The notes: generated by a model from the sequence alone, not told the origin. A stretch of DNA of 22,340 nucleotides from VRUE01 sp040508545 (GCA_040508545.1 JBEVMR010000106.1:1-22340); one strand, 5' to 3'. Positions 7,112-14,877 are shown, counted from the first letter of the stretch. Program-made: numbers and translations.

Positions 7112-8340
7112 GGAGCGGGCCCCGGGTCTATCTCGTAGGCCTTCGCCGGCAGCGAGGCAGAGAGCGGGCGGCGCGGCGGCAATGCGCGGCTTGCCGTCGC
7201 GCCACTCCCTCGCTTCGCCCGGCGACCCGCCCAGCGCGGACGTGCCGGGTCGAAGTTCAAAAGCGAGCGCCAGGTTTCCGTGCCGATCGCGCCGTCCACC
7301 GGCAGTCCCTGCCCGGCCTGGAAGCTGCGGACCGCCGAGCGGGTCTGCCGGCCGAAGATGCCGGTGATCGGCAGCTGGGGCTCGGCCGCCGCCTGCAGAT
7401 GCTGCTGCGCCCAAACGACCATGTCGCCCTTGCTTCCCGACTTCAGCAGGGGATGGTCGGCGACGGGACGATAGCCGGGGACCGGCCCGCCGGTGTCGGC
7501 GCCCAGCGCGTCCCAGCCGCTGCTGCTCGTCTCCTGCCAGTCCCACCAGCTCGGCGCCAGGCCGCCGTAGCTCTCGGCGAAGCGGCGGAAGCGGACGATC
7601 TCCTTGCGATTGGCGCCGCCGTAGGTCTGGCCGAGGGGATAGAGCGGTCGGTCCCAGATCCGGTTGAAGAGGAAGGTGTGCTCGTAGACGGCGCGGACCG
7701 ACGTGCCGATCGCCCGCCAGTACATCTGGGGCTGGTTCGCGATCGCCCCTTCGGGGCCGAGGAAGACCGAGTACGGGAACGACGGGTGGTAGTCGACGTA
7801 GGGGAAGGCGGCAAGCGAGAGAGGGAAGGCAGCGCCGATGCGGCTGCGCAGGGCGCGGATGTAGCGATCCGCGGCCGCGTACTTGCCCTCGTACTGGCCC
7901 TCGGCGTCGATTACCAGGCAATCGGCGCCGCGCCGCGCCGCGGCGGCGCCCACCTTGGCCTCGTCGACTGGCTGGTCGCCGTAGACGAACTGCCAGGCGC
8001 AGACGTCGAGCCCAGCCCGGTGCAGGGCGCCAACCAGGGTTTTGTTGAACTGCGACCAGACCTCGTCGGCATCGCCCGCCTTTATGTAGAGGGTGCCGAT
8101 GCCGGCGCCCTTGGCGCGGGCGGCGATACGGCCGGCGCTGCCGCCCTCGGAGCGGTCGACGTACCAGATCCACATGCCGTGGCGGTCGAACGGGAGCCCA
8201 CCGGCCGGCGCTGCCGCGCCTTCTCCCGCACCACCAGTGGCAGCGGGGGCGATGCGCGTGTCAGCCGTCAGCGCCATCAAGAGCAAGCTCGCCAGGAGTA
8301 CCAGGCGGAGCCCTGACGCCTTGGTGCTGCTGGTCCTCAC
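7108..8340 (-). CDS. secreted TIM-barrel protein with C-terminal peptidoglycan-binding domain
   Basis: The protein is 410 aa. It has a signal peptide (LRLVLLASLLLMALTA, residues 11-26), then a probable glycoside-hydrolase-type TIM barrel (about 50-285) with the acidic strand end VIDAEGQYEG (Asp145, Glu147) and the aromatic SWWDWQE near 264-270. A PG_binding_1 domain follows (about 297-362: LLKSGSKGDMVVWAQQHLQ, GIFGRQTRSAVRSFQ, GLPVDGAIGTETWRSL). A basic, proline-rich tail follows. The GTG at 8340 was chosen for the gggag Shine-Dalgarno six bases upstream; an upstream ATG at 8382 would place charged residues awkwardly. Its stop overlaps the start of the HEYGH protease-like gene. It probably binds the cell wall; whether the barrel is enzymatically active is not shown. 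Confidence 0.78.
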   Translation of the reverse strand: MRTSSTKASGLRLVLLASLLLMALTADTRIAPAATGGAGEGAAAPAGGLPFDRHGMWIWYVDRSEGGSAGRIAARAKGAGIGTLYIKAGDADEVWSQFNKTLVGALHRAGLDVCAWQFVYGDQPVDEAKVGAAAARRGADCLVIDAEGQYEGKYAAADRYIRALRSRIGAAFPLSLAAFPYVDYHPSFPYSVFLGPEGAIANQPQMYWRAIGTSVRAVYEHTFLFNRIWDRPLYPLGQTYGGANRKEIVRFRRFAESYGGLAPSWWDWQETSSSGWDALGADTGGPVPGYRPVADHPLLKSGSKGDMVVWAQQHLQAAAEPQLPITGIFGRQTRSAVRSFQAGQGLPVDGAIGTETWRSLLNFDPARPRWAGRRAKRGSGATASRALPPRRPLSASLPAKAYEIDPGPAP

Positions 8341-8411
8341 GTCAACTCCCAACACGGTAGCTCGCCAAACGCTGCGATGCAAAGGGCCGGGCGCCCACGG
8401 CCGTACCGAGC

Positions 8412-8442
8412 TTGGACGCAGCTGGCTGACACCGGGCTAGTA
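8412..8442 (+). promoter_or_regulatory. candidate promoter for the MBL-FHA pair
   Basis: TTGGAC (8412-8417) and TAGTAT (8437-8442) resemble -35 and -10 boxes, with a slightly long 19-bp spacer. A GGGGAG Shine-Dalgarno sequence follows, just ahead of the TTG at 8461. The site is in the 120-bp divergent gap next to the secreted TIM-barrel gene. Confidence 0.35.
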
Positions 8443-8460
8443 TGGCTGGGGGAGCGCAAT

Positions 8461-9207
8461 TTGATCATCGAGAGGACCGAGAACCCGACCTGGCTTTCGA
8501 ATGCCTACCTGGTCGCCGACGAAGCCGGCGGCAAGGGGGTGCTGATCGACGGCAACGACGACCTCGGGCCGCTGCTGGAGCGAGCCGAGCGGGACGGGAT
8601 CGAGATCACCCACGTCCTCGTCACCCACCCCCACCCCGACCATGTCGCCGGCCTGGCCGAGGCTCGGCGAGGGCTCGGCGACCCACCGCTGGTCGCCCAT
8701 GCCGAGACTGCGGCGGAACTGGATGACGAGGTCGCCGAGATACTCGCCGATGGCGGCAAGCTGACGACCGGCGGGCTCGAGATCGAGGCGATCTACACCC
8801 CCGGCCACGCCGCCGGCCACCTCGCCTTCCTCGTCGGCGGCTCCGACGTCTTCACCGCCGACGTCCTCTTCAAGGGAACCGTCGGTGGCACGATGGCGCC
8901 CGGGGCCAGCGGCTTCGCCGACCTGAAGGCATCGGTGCTGCGGCTGATGGAGCTGGCGCCGGAGACCCGGGTCCACCCCGGCCACCGCGAGCCGACGACG
9001 ATCGGCGAGGAGCTCGAGTCCAACCCCTTCGTGCGGATCTGGCGCGGCCTCGACGAAACCGGCGAGGAGGGGGTCACCGTCTGGGACCGGCCGGCGACGC
9101 TGAAGCTCTGGGCGCCCGACTACGACGGCGGCAACAAGGCCTGGGTCGTCTTCGGCGACGACGGCCTCGAGGCGATAGTCGGCGGCTCGCAAGTCGTACG
9201 TGGGTGA
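8461..9207 (+). CDS. MBL-fold metallohydrolase (glyoxalase II-like)
   Basis: The protein is 248 aa, with the metallo-beta-lactamase metal motif THPHPDH (His56, His58, Asp60, His61), then TPGHAAGH (His116), Asp134 in FTADVLF, and VHPGH (His172/175). This is the full binuclear-metal set of hydroxyacylglutathione-hydrolase-like enzymes, cytoplasmic with no signal peptide. The TTG at 8461 was selected because GGGGAG lies seven bases upstream and the first strand (IIERTENPTWLSNAYLV) is correct. A C-terminal extension of about 50 residues after the catalytic core is unusual and unassigned. The downstream FHA-HTH gene starts inside its last codons (8-bp overlap), indicating one operon. The natural thioester or lactone substrate is unknown. 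Confidence 0.87.
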   Translation: MIIERTENPTWLSNAYLVADEAGGKGVLIDGNDDLGPLLERAERDGIEITHVLVTHPHPDHVAGLAEARRGLGDPPLVAHAETAAELDDEVAEILADGGKLTTGGLEIEAIYTPGHAAGHLAFLVGGSDVFTADVLFKGTVGGTMAPGASGFADLKASVLRLMELAPETRVHPGHREPTTIGEELESNPFVRIWRGLDETGEEGVTVWDRPATLKLWAPDYDGGNKAWVVFGDDGLEAIVGGSQVVRG

Positions 9208-9871
9208 GCAGCCCCAGACCAGCGCGCCGGAGCTGAAGGCGCAGATCGAGGCCGAACGCGGCGGCCGTCCCTTCCTCGTCTTCCGCGACGGCGAGGGCGG
9301 GCAGCAGATCGTCACGGTCGAGGCGAGGGCGGCGGCGCTCTGGGTCGGGCGCGGCGAGTCGGCCGACGTGCGGCTCGACTGGGACGGGGAGGTCTCGGCG
9401 CTGCATGCGCAGATCGAGGTCGTGCGCGACGAGTGCACGCTGCTCGACGACGGCCTCTCGCGCAACGGCTCCTTCGTCGGCGAGCAGCGGGTCGACGGCC
9501 GCCGCCGCCTGCGCGATGGCGACACGCTGCGCTTCGGCCGCACCACGGTCCTCTTCCGGCGCCCTGGAGAGGGCGCCCCGGAAGCGACCATCGCCGCCAG
9601 CCAGGTCCCTGTCGCCGCGACCATCTCCCCCGGCCAGCGCCGCGTCCTGCTCGCCCTCTGCCGCCCCTTCAAGGACGAATCGCACTTCGCCACGCCGGCG
9701 ACCAACCAGGCCATCGCCGAGGAGCTGCACCTCAGCGTCGACGCCGTCAAGACCCACATGCGCGCCCTCTTCGAGAAGCTCGACGTCGCCGACCTGCCGC
9801 AGAACCGCAAGCGCGTGGCGCTGGTCGAGCGCGCTCTGCAGAGCGGCGCGGTCAGCCGCCGAGAGCTCTGA
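9200..9871 (+). CDS. FHA domain protein with C-terminal helix-turn-helix
   Basis: The protein is 223 aa. The FHA domain (about 25-121) has the phosphothreonine-pocket residues: G50-R51 (LWVGRGESADV), S66..H69 (VSALHAQI) and N89-G90 (SRNGSFV). After a short linker, residues 142-215 form a HTH-like domain (TNQAIAEELHLSVDAVKTHM, then RALFEKLDV) resembling LuxR/winged response-regulator output domains. This suggests a regulator that reads Ser/Thr phosphorylation and binds DNA. GTG 9200 overlaps the MBL gene by 8 bp. No kinase gene lies in the window. Confidence 0.86.
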   Translation: MGEQPQTSAPELKAQIEAERGGRPFLVFRDGEGGQQIVTVEARAAALWVGRGESADVRLDWDGEVSALHAQIEVVRDECTLLDDGLSRNGSFVGEQRVDGRRRLRDGDTLRFGRTTVLFRRPGEGAPEATIAASQVPVAATISPGQRRVLLALCRPFKDESHFATPATNQAIAEELHLSVDAVKTHMRALFEKLDVADLPQNRKRVALVERALQSGAVSRREL

Positions 9872-9952
9872 AAGGCACAAAACAAGCGACAAAACGACTC
9901 GCTGGACACATATGCGATAGGAGCCCCGGCGCTTTGGCCTGACACTGCGTGG

Positions 9953-11494
9953 ATGCTCCTGGCGCTGACCGCGACCGAAGTGAAGACGTTCTTCTTCGAC
10001 TGGTACCCCGTCTTCGGGGTCTTTTTCATGTTCTGCCTGCTGATCGTCTTCGTGACGCTGCTGCGCGGCACGCTCGGGGCAACCAAGCCGGAGACCGTGA
10101 AGGCGAGCAAGACCAAGCCCGTGCTCTGGGAGGACGTGCAGGGGGTCGACGCCGCCAAGGACGAGCTGATGGACGTCGCCGAGTGGCTGCGCGAACCCGA
10201 GCGCTTCGCCGCGCTCGGGGCGAAGCCGCCGCGTGGCGTGTTGCTCTTCGGCCCCCCCGGCACCGGCAAGACGATGCTGGCGCGCGCCGTCGCCGCACAG
10301 GCCGGGGTCGACTTCTTCTCGGCCTCGGGCTCGAGCTTCGTAGAGATGTTCGTGGGGAGGGGTGCTGCCCGCATCCGCCGCCTCTTCAAGGAGGCGCGCA
10401 AGTCGGGCCGGGCCGTCATCTTCATCGACGAGCTGGACGCGGTCGGGGGAGCGCGCAGCAGCGGCGGTGGAGATGGCGGCTCGAGTGAGCGCGAGCAGGC
10501 GCTCAACCAGCTGTTGGTCGAGCTCGACGGCTTCGAGAGGGACCCCGGGACGGTGATCGTGATCGCCGCCTCCAACTACGTCGACAAGCTCGACAAGGCG
10601 CTCTTGCGGCCGGGGCGCTTCGACCGCCAGGTGCTGGTGGCCCCGCCCGACCGCAACGGCCGCGAGGCGATCCTGCGCGCCCACGCCAAGGGCAAGCCGC
10701 TCGGCGCCGACCTCGACCTGACCGACGTGGCGCGCAAGACGACCGGGATGACCGGCGCCCAGCTGGCCAACGCGCTCAACGAGGCGGCGATCATCGCCGG
10801 CCGCGCCGGGCGCAAGGCGATGGCTCGCGAGGATCTCGACGAGGCGTTGCTGCGCCAGTCGGTCGGCTCCCAACAGGCGCGGCGGCTCGGGGCCAAGGAG
10901 CGCCGCATCGTCGCTTACCACGAGGCGGGGCACGCGCTCTGCCGGCACCTGCTCGGCCTCGACCCGCCGGAGATCCTCAGCATCGTGCCGCGCGGGCCGG
11001 CGCTCGGCTTCGTCGGCCACTCGCCGCAGGAGGACACCTACCTTAAGTCGCGCGAGGAGCTGCTCGACGAGCTGGTCACGCTCCTCGGCGGCCGCGCCGC
11101 CGAGGAGGAGGTCATGCAGGCCTCCTACTCGGGCGCTGTCGACGACCTGGCGCGGGTGCACATGGTCTGCCGCCAGATGGTCGCCGAGTTCGGCATGGGG
11201 GTGGCGCTGGACGCCGACGGGGCGCCGCCGATCGCGCTGCCGACCGGCGACTACGCGCTCTCCGACCGCACCCGCCGCGACGTCGACGTGGCGGCGATGA
11301 CGCTCGCCCGCGAGGCCTACCGGCGGGCGCGGGCGCTGCTGGCGGCCAACCGCGAATGCCTCGACGACCTCGCCGCCAACGCGCTCGAGCGCGAGACGCT
11401 GACCCGGGAGGACCTCGACGAGATCTTCGCCGCGCACGAGGTCGGCGGCGAGAAGCCGGCAGCACCCGTAGCATCCCCACTCAGTGGACGCTGA
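9953..11494 (+). CDS. ftsH: FtsH-like membrane AAA+ zinc metalloprotease, short N-terminal form
   Basis: The protein is 513 aa, shorter than the usual 610-700. Only one membrane segment is visible (about 18-38, VFGVFFMFCLLIVFVTLL); the usual extracytoplasmic domain between two helices is absent. The AAA+ module is intact: Walker A GPPGTGKT (100-107), Walker B FIDELDA (157-163), and the second region of homology with RPGRFDR (219-225). The protease zinc motif is HEAGH (323-327) and the third ligand is probably D398 in SGAVDDLARV. The pore loop reads FVGRGAAR where E. coli FtsH has FVGVG, placing an Arg after the conserved pore motif. No clear Shine-Dalgarno sequence precedes ATG 9953. The MpaB-type gene begins inside its 3' end. 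It is expected to degrade membrane or cytoplasmic proteins; this may be a specialised copy rather than the housekeeping one. Confidence 0.88.
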   Translation: MLLALTATEVKTFFFDWYPVFGVFFMFCLLIVFVTLLRGTLGATKPETVKASKTKPVLWEDVQGVDAAKDELMDVAEWLREPERFAALGAKPPRGVLLFGPPGTGKTMLARAVAAQAGVDFFSASGSSFVEMFVGRGAARIRRLFKEARKSGRAVIFIDELDAVGGARSSGGGDGGSSEREQALNQLLVELDGFERDPGTVIVIAASNYVDKLDKALLRPGRFDRQVLVAPPDRNGREAILRAHAKGKPLGADLDLTDVARKTTGMTGAQLANALNEAAIIAGRAGRKAMAREDLDEALLRQSVGSQQARRLGAKERRIVAYHEAGHALCRHLLGLDPPEILSIVPRGPALGFVGHSPQEDTYLKSREELLDELVTLLGGRAAEEEVMQASYSGAVDDLARVHMVCRQMVAEFGMGVALDADGAPPIALPTGDYALSDRTRRDVDVAAMTLAREAYRRARALLAANRECLDDLAANALERETLTREDLDEIFAAHEVGGEKPAAPVASPLSGR

Positions 11495-12377
11495 GCGGAA
11501 CGCCGAAGAGCACTACTTCCCGCCGGGCCGCTCGATGGCGCGCCGGGTCCACGGCGAGCGCTCGGTCGGCCTGCTCTACGGGCAGCGGGCGTTGCTGATC
11601 GGCGCCCTGGAACCGCTCACCTACACCGGCACGATGCTCTCCACCTGGTCGGGCAACCGGCCCTTCGAGCGTCTCGCTCGCACCGCGAAGATCCAGGAGA
11701 CGGTCTTCCTCGGCACCCGCGAGGAGGCCGATGCGGTGCTGGACAAAGTGCGGCGCCTGCACGAGCAGGTCAAGGGGGAGCTGCCAGTGGAAGCCGGCCC
11801 CCACCCGGCCGGGACCCCATACTCCGCCTTCGACCCCGAGCTGATGCTGTGGACCCTGGCCGTGATCGCCGACTCCGGGCGGGAGATGTACGAGACGCTG
11901 GTGCGCCCGCTCGACCCCGACGAGCGCGAGCGGCTCTGGCAGGACTACGTCCTCTTCGGCGAGCTCTTCGGCCTGCCGCGCAGCGAGGTTCCGGCAAGCC
12001 ACCTCGAGTTCAAGGCCTGGTTCGACGGCAAGCTCGCCGCTCCCGACCTGCAGGTGACCGAGCACGGCCTGGAGATGGCGCCGCTCGTGGCGTTCCGCCA
12101 GCCGGTCCCGGCCGCAGCGCGGGGCAACATCGCCCTCCAGAACCACCTGATCAAGGGCACCCTGCCGGCGCGCGTGCGCGAGATCTTCGGCATTCGCTGG
12201 AGCCGCGCGCACGAGTCGAGCTTCCGCGCCTTCGCCGCCGCCCACCGCCGCTCACGCGGAGCCTTCCCCTACCGGATGCGCCGCGGCCGCAACGACGTCT
12301 TCTTCGACGTCGTCACGCAGGCCGAGCGCAAGCGGGGCGGCACGGTCACGCCGCAGCTCGGCGCCCGCGCCTCCTGA
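11484..12377 (+). CDS. MpaB/DUF2236 (oxygenase MpaB) family protein
   Basis: The protein is 297 aa and matches the DUF2236 family, related to MpaB and the rubber oxygenase Lcp. Evidence includes the N-terminal YGQRALLIGALEPLTYTGTM, the FERLARTAKI helix, and the diagnostic GTPYSAFDPELMLW (about 110-123). Many relatives have a His two residues after that Trp (a W-V-H pattern); here it reads W-T-L, so the activity of this copy is doubtful. The GTG at 11484 overlaps FtsH by 11 bp, indicating one operon. No signal peptide is visible. Confidence 0.8.
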   Translation: MDAERNAEEHYFPPGRSMARRVHGERSVGLLYGQRALLIGALEPLTYTGTMLSTWSGNRPFERLARTAKIQETVFLGTREEADAVLDKVRRLHEQVKGELPVEAGPHPAGTPYSAFDPELMLWTLAVIADSGREMYETLVRPLDPDERERLWQDYVLFGELFGLPRSEVPASHLEFKAWFDGKLAAPDLQVTEHGLEMAPLVAFRQPVPAAARGNIALQNHLIKGTLPARVREIFGIRWSRAHESSFRAFAAAHRRSRGAFPYRMRRGRNDVFFDVVTQAERKRGGTVTPQLGARAS

Positions 12378-12409
12378 CGCGCCGCGCAGACGGGGCAGCC
12401 CACCCAGAT

Positions 12410-12475
12410 AAACAGCGCAGTTCATAAAATTTTGCTGCTTATTGCGCGTCTGTTGAGCATTAGTTACTAGGATGC
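12410..12475 (+). promoter_or_regulatory. AT-rich leader and candidate promoter of the four-gene cassette
   Basis: The 104-bp gap between the MpaB gene and the cassette includes an AT-rich segment with a central AAAATTTT (12426-12433) flanked by gcag and ctgc (about 12417-12437). TAGGAT at 12468-12473 is -10-like and is only nine bases from the ATG at 12482. No good -35 is visible. Since the next four genes overlap or abut, this is the likely single promoter for the cassette. Confidence 0.4.
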
Positions 12476-12481
12476 CGGCGC

Positions 12482-12838
12482 ATGAGCGTCCCGATACAAG
12501 AGGCAGCCGAGGCGCTGCTTCCTCTGCTGTCGACGGGAGGGGATGCCGCCCTGCGCCAACTCGCGCAGGGGGCTGGAAAGACGGTTGCCGAAGCGGCCTC
12601 GCGCCTCGCCGAGCGGATCCGGCGATCTCCAGGGAGCGACAAACCCGGCCTCGGGGAGATCGAAGGCGCGCTCCGGTCGGGGCTGGGCGACGGCAGCTTG
12701 GACGAGGCCGATGTCCGCATCCTGGCCTCGTCCGTCTCGATCGGCGGCGATCAGGTCAACGTCGGAGGGAACGTGACAATCGGCGGCAGCGTCTACTCCA
12801 GGAGCACCTTCAACTTCAACAGGAATCCCGAGAAATGA
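12482..12838 (+). CDS. cassette protein A: small protein with helical N-domain and VxIGGx repeats
   Basis: I do not recognise this 118-aa protein by name. Residues 1-83 appear helical and acidic (EIEGALRSGLGDGSLDEADV). The C-terminus contains tandem repeats of the form V-x-[IV]-G-G-x: VSIGGDQ (85-91), VNVGGN (92-97), VTIGGS (98-103), then VYSRSTFNF (104-112). Such G/N-rich beta repeats recall the tails of small effector-associated proteins next to STAND-type NTPases. The stop overlaps the start of gene B as ATGA. ATG 12482 follows a -10-like TAGGAT closely, so it may be leaderless. The final aromatic motif matches one in protein B, suggesting the two associate. Function is unknown. Confidence 0.75.
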   Translation: MSVPIQEAAEALLPLLSTGGDAALRQLAQGAGKTVAEAASRLAERIRRSPGSDKPGLGEIEGALRSGLGDGSLDEADVRILASSVSIGGDQVNVGGNVTIGGSVYSRSTFNFNRNPEK

Positions 12839-14877
12839 CCCAGGCCGACCCAGGACAGGAGGAGCCGGTCGCCGAGGACCGCGCCCCCGGCGAGGACGGG
12901 CCGGAGATCGACGACATAGCGGACGAGCTGGAGCACGACCTGGCCGCCAGCCGGGTCGCGATCGACAAGAACCTCTTCACCCGCAATGACTTCCACTTCT
13001 ACGAGCGCAGCCTGCGGGACCACGACGGCCCGGTGCCGACCGACATCAGCGCCCGCGTGGACGCCGAGTCCAAGAGCTTCGTCAAGCCCGAGTCGTTCGA
13101 TGCCGTCCTCCGCGCCCTCCAGCGCGAGCGGATCGCGGTCCTGACGGGGGTGGGCTGTGGAAACCGGGTCGCCGCCGGAGCGGCGTTGAAGTCGGCCGGC
13201 CACGAACCCGTATTCGAGCTCTCGGCCAGCGAGGGCGCCGCCAATCTGGTCAGCGGGGTTCAGCGGGCCCGCAAGGAACACGAACGAGCGGGGATCCTGA
13301 TCTGCGATCTGGACCCGGAGGCGCGCCTCCCGCTCCGCCGGCTGAGAGCGGCGCTCGACGCCGGCTCGGCCGCCGTCGTCACCGCGCGGGTCAAGCCGGC
13401 CGCAGCGTGGGCCCGCGAGGTACCGGCGATCGCCGGCGTCCGCCCCGACCTCGAGGACGTGGTGCGATCGACGGCCGGCATCGACGATTACGGCGACGGG
13501 GCTCTCGAACGCGCCCTCGACGCCCTGGACCTCCTCGACGAAGGGGCATCGCCAGGGATGGCGATCGAGCTGCTCCGGCTCGCCGCCGACTCGACCGCGT
13601 CGGGAGAGAAGCTCGTCGCCGGCGTCGCCGGCCGCTCGCCGGCCCTGGAAGAGTGGCTGGAGGAGCGCCCGACGGCGGACTGCGTCGGCTTGACGGCAGC
13701 CGCAGCCAGCCTGGACGGCGTCCCGACCGCAGAGTTCGAATCGACCGCGGCGGAGCTGGTCGACGCACTCCGGGGCGATGCCGAGCCGGCGACGGAGGAG
13801 AAGCGGTTCGGGCCGGGCGGGCCTGGGTGGCCGCCAAGCGTGATCGGCCTGGAGAGACGCTCCGTCCCGACGCACTTCGGGCGCCAGGACACCGAGGTCG
13901 TGACGATTTACCCACCTCACCGCCGGGAGACCGTCATCTCCTTTCTCTGGCGCAACCTCGGACAGGACTTCCGCCGCCCCTACCTAGCTTGGCTGCGCGA
14001 CCTGCCTGAGCGCGGCGCACGCGTCCGCCGCGCCGCGGCGATCGCAGCCGGCGTCCTGTTCGTCGAGGACCCAGTCGCCGCCGAGCAGGAGCTGATCCGT
14101 CCCTGGGCGCTGGACGGGCGCCCCTGGCAGCGCGACCAGGCCGGCGTCGCGCTCGGCGTCCCCGCCGCGAGCGATGCGGACCCGCAACCGGCCAGAACGC
14201 TGGTGAGGTCCTGGTCGACGAGCACCAGCCCCAACCTGCGGCGCGTCGCGGTGGTCGCCTACGGCGGGCCGCTCGGTGAATGGGACCCACACGCGGCAGC
14301 GCCAGTCCAACTCTGGCGGATGTCCACCGAGCATCCCGAGCTCGGCGGCCTCGCGGATCGCTCGCTGATCTCCTTGGCGGTGGGCGGGCCGGATGCGCGG
14401 CGGGCGCGAGCGGAGGTGATCAGCGTGCTGCTGGCCGCAGCCGAGATCAAGACGATGTCCCGCCACGCCTACTCGCTCCTGCCGCCGCTGCTGGCCCGCC
14501 TGACCGCAGGGCGCGAGCTAGCGCAGGGATCGCTGGCGGGCCTGGCCGGCGCCGAGGAGGAGGCGTCGATGCGCAACCTCGCCGCCCTCCTCTCACAAGC
14601 CTTCGATGCCCCCGCCGGGCGGCAGAGCGCAAACGCGGCGATGCAGACCGTGCTGGGCGCCGCGGCCGCCGGGACGATCGAACGCGCCTTCGTCGAGCGC
14701 CTGATCCGAGAGATGAAGGCAGCGGCTCGCCAAAGGGGCCGTCTCCCTCAGCTCGGTTCCCAGATCGAGCGGGCGCTCAAGTCGGAGATCCGCCGCGCCG
14801 GCCACGACCAAGACGTCCTCGAGGGAATCCACGCCACGTTCTACAACCAGACCCGAGGAGGGGCACTTGCCAGGTAA
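12835..14877 (+). CDS. cassette protein B: degenerate P-loop NTPase-like protein with helical-repeat C-terminus
   Basis: This is a 680-aa soluble protein. An acidic N-terminus (1-45) leads into LFTRNDFHF (47-55), which resembles the tail of protein A. A P-loop-like core begins near 85: strand and glycine loop IAVLTGVGCGNR (100-111) in which the Walker A Lys is Asn110 and the Ser/Thr is Arg111, then a Walker-B-like GILICDLD (153-160). The nucleotide site therefore looks inactivated. From about 360 on, the sequence is a run of helix pairs (for example RRPYLAWLRDLPERGARVRR, VRSWSTSTSPNLRRVAVVAY) consistent with HEAT-like repeats. It starts in a 4-nt ATGA overlap with A and ends in an 11-nt overlap with C. 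This is reminiscent of inactive STAND-like proteins in bacterial conflict systems; that is inference. Confidence 0.78.
   Translation: MTQADPGQEEPVAEDRAPGEDGPEIDDIADELEHDLAASRVAIDKNLFTRNDFHFYERSLRDHDGPVPTDISARVDAESKSFVKPESFDAVLRALQRERIAVLTGVGCGNRVAAGAALKSAGHEPVFELSASEGAANLVSGVQRARKEHERAGILICDLDPEARLPLRRLRAALDAGSAAVVTARVKPAAAWAREVPAIAGVRPDLEDVVRSTAGIDDYGDGALERALDALDLLDEGASPGMAIELLRLAADSTASGEKLVAGVAGRSPALEEWLEERPTADCVGLTAAAASLDGVPTAEFESTAAELVDALRGDAEPATEEKRFGPGGPGWPPSVIGLERRSVPTHFGRQDTEVVTIYPPHRRETVISFLWRNLGQDFRRPYLAWLRDLPERGARVRRAAAIAAGVLFVEDPVAAEQELIRPWALDGRPWQRDQAGVALGVPAASDADPQPARTLVRSWSTSTSPNLRRVAVVAYGGPLGEWDPHAAAPVQLWRMSTEHPELGGLADRSLISLAVGGPDARRARAEVISVLLAAAEIKTMSRHAYSLLPPLLARLTAGRELAQGSLAGLAGAEEEASMRNLAALLSQAFDAPAGRQSANAAMQTVLGAAAAGTIERAFVERLIREMKAAARQRGRLPQLGSQIERALKSEIRRAGHDQDVLEGIHATFYNQTRGGALAR

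Noticed and set aside
6988..8316. Plus-strand open frame opposite the TIM-barrel protein gene
   Set aside because: The minus-strand gene has a signal peptide, a PG-binding domain and a Shine-Dalgarno sequence; the plus-strand translation has none of these.
8437..11437. Very long minus-strand open frames antisense to the MBL, FHA and FtsH genes
   Set aside because: They mirror the codon structure of strong plus-strand genes in high-GC DNA, have low-complexity Arg/Ala/Gly-rich translations and contain no recognisable domain.
12472..12834. In-frame upstream extension of protein B from an ATG at 12472
   Set aside because: It overlaps protein A completely in another frame and its translation is Arg/Gly-rich; the ATG at 12835 gives the normal ATGA coupling.
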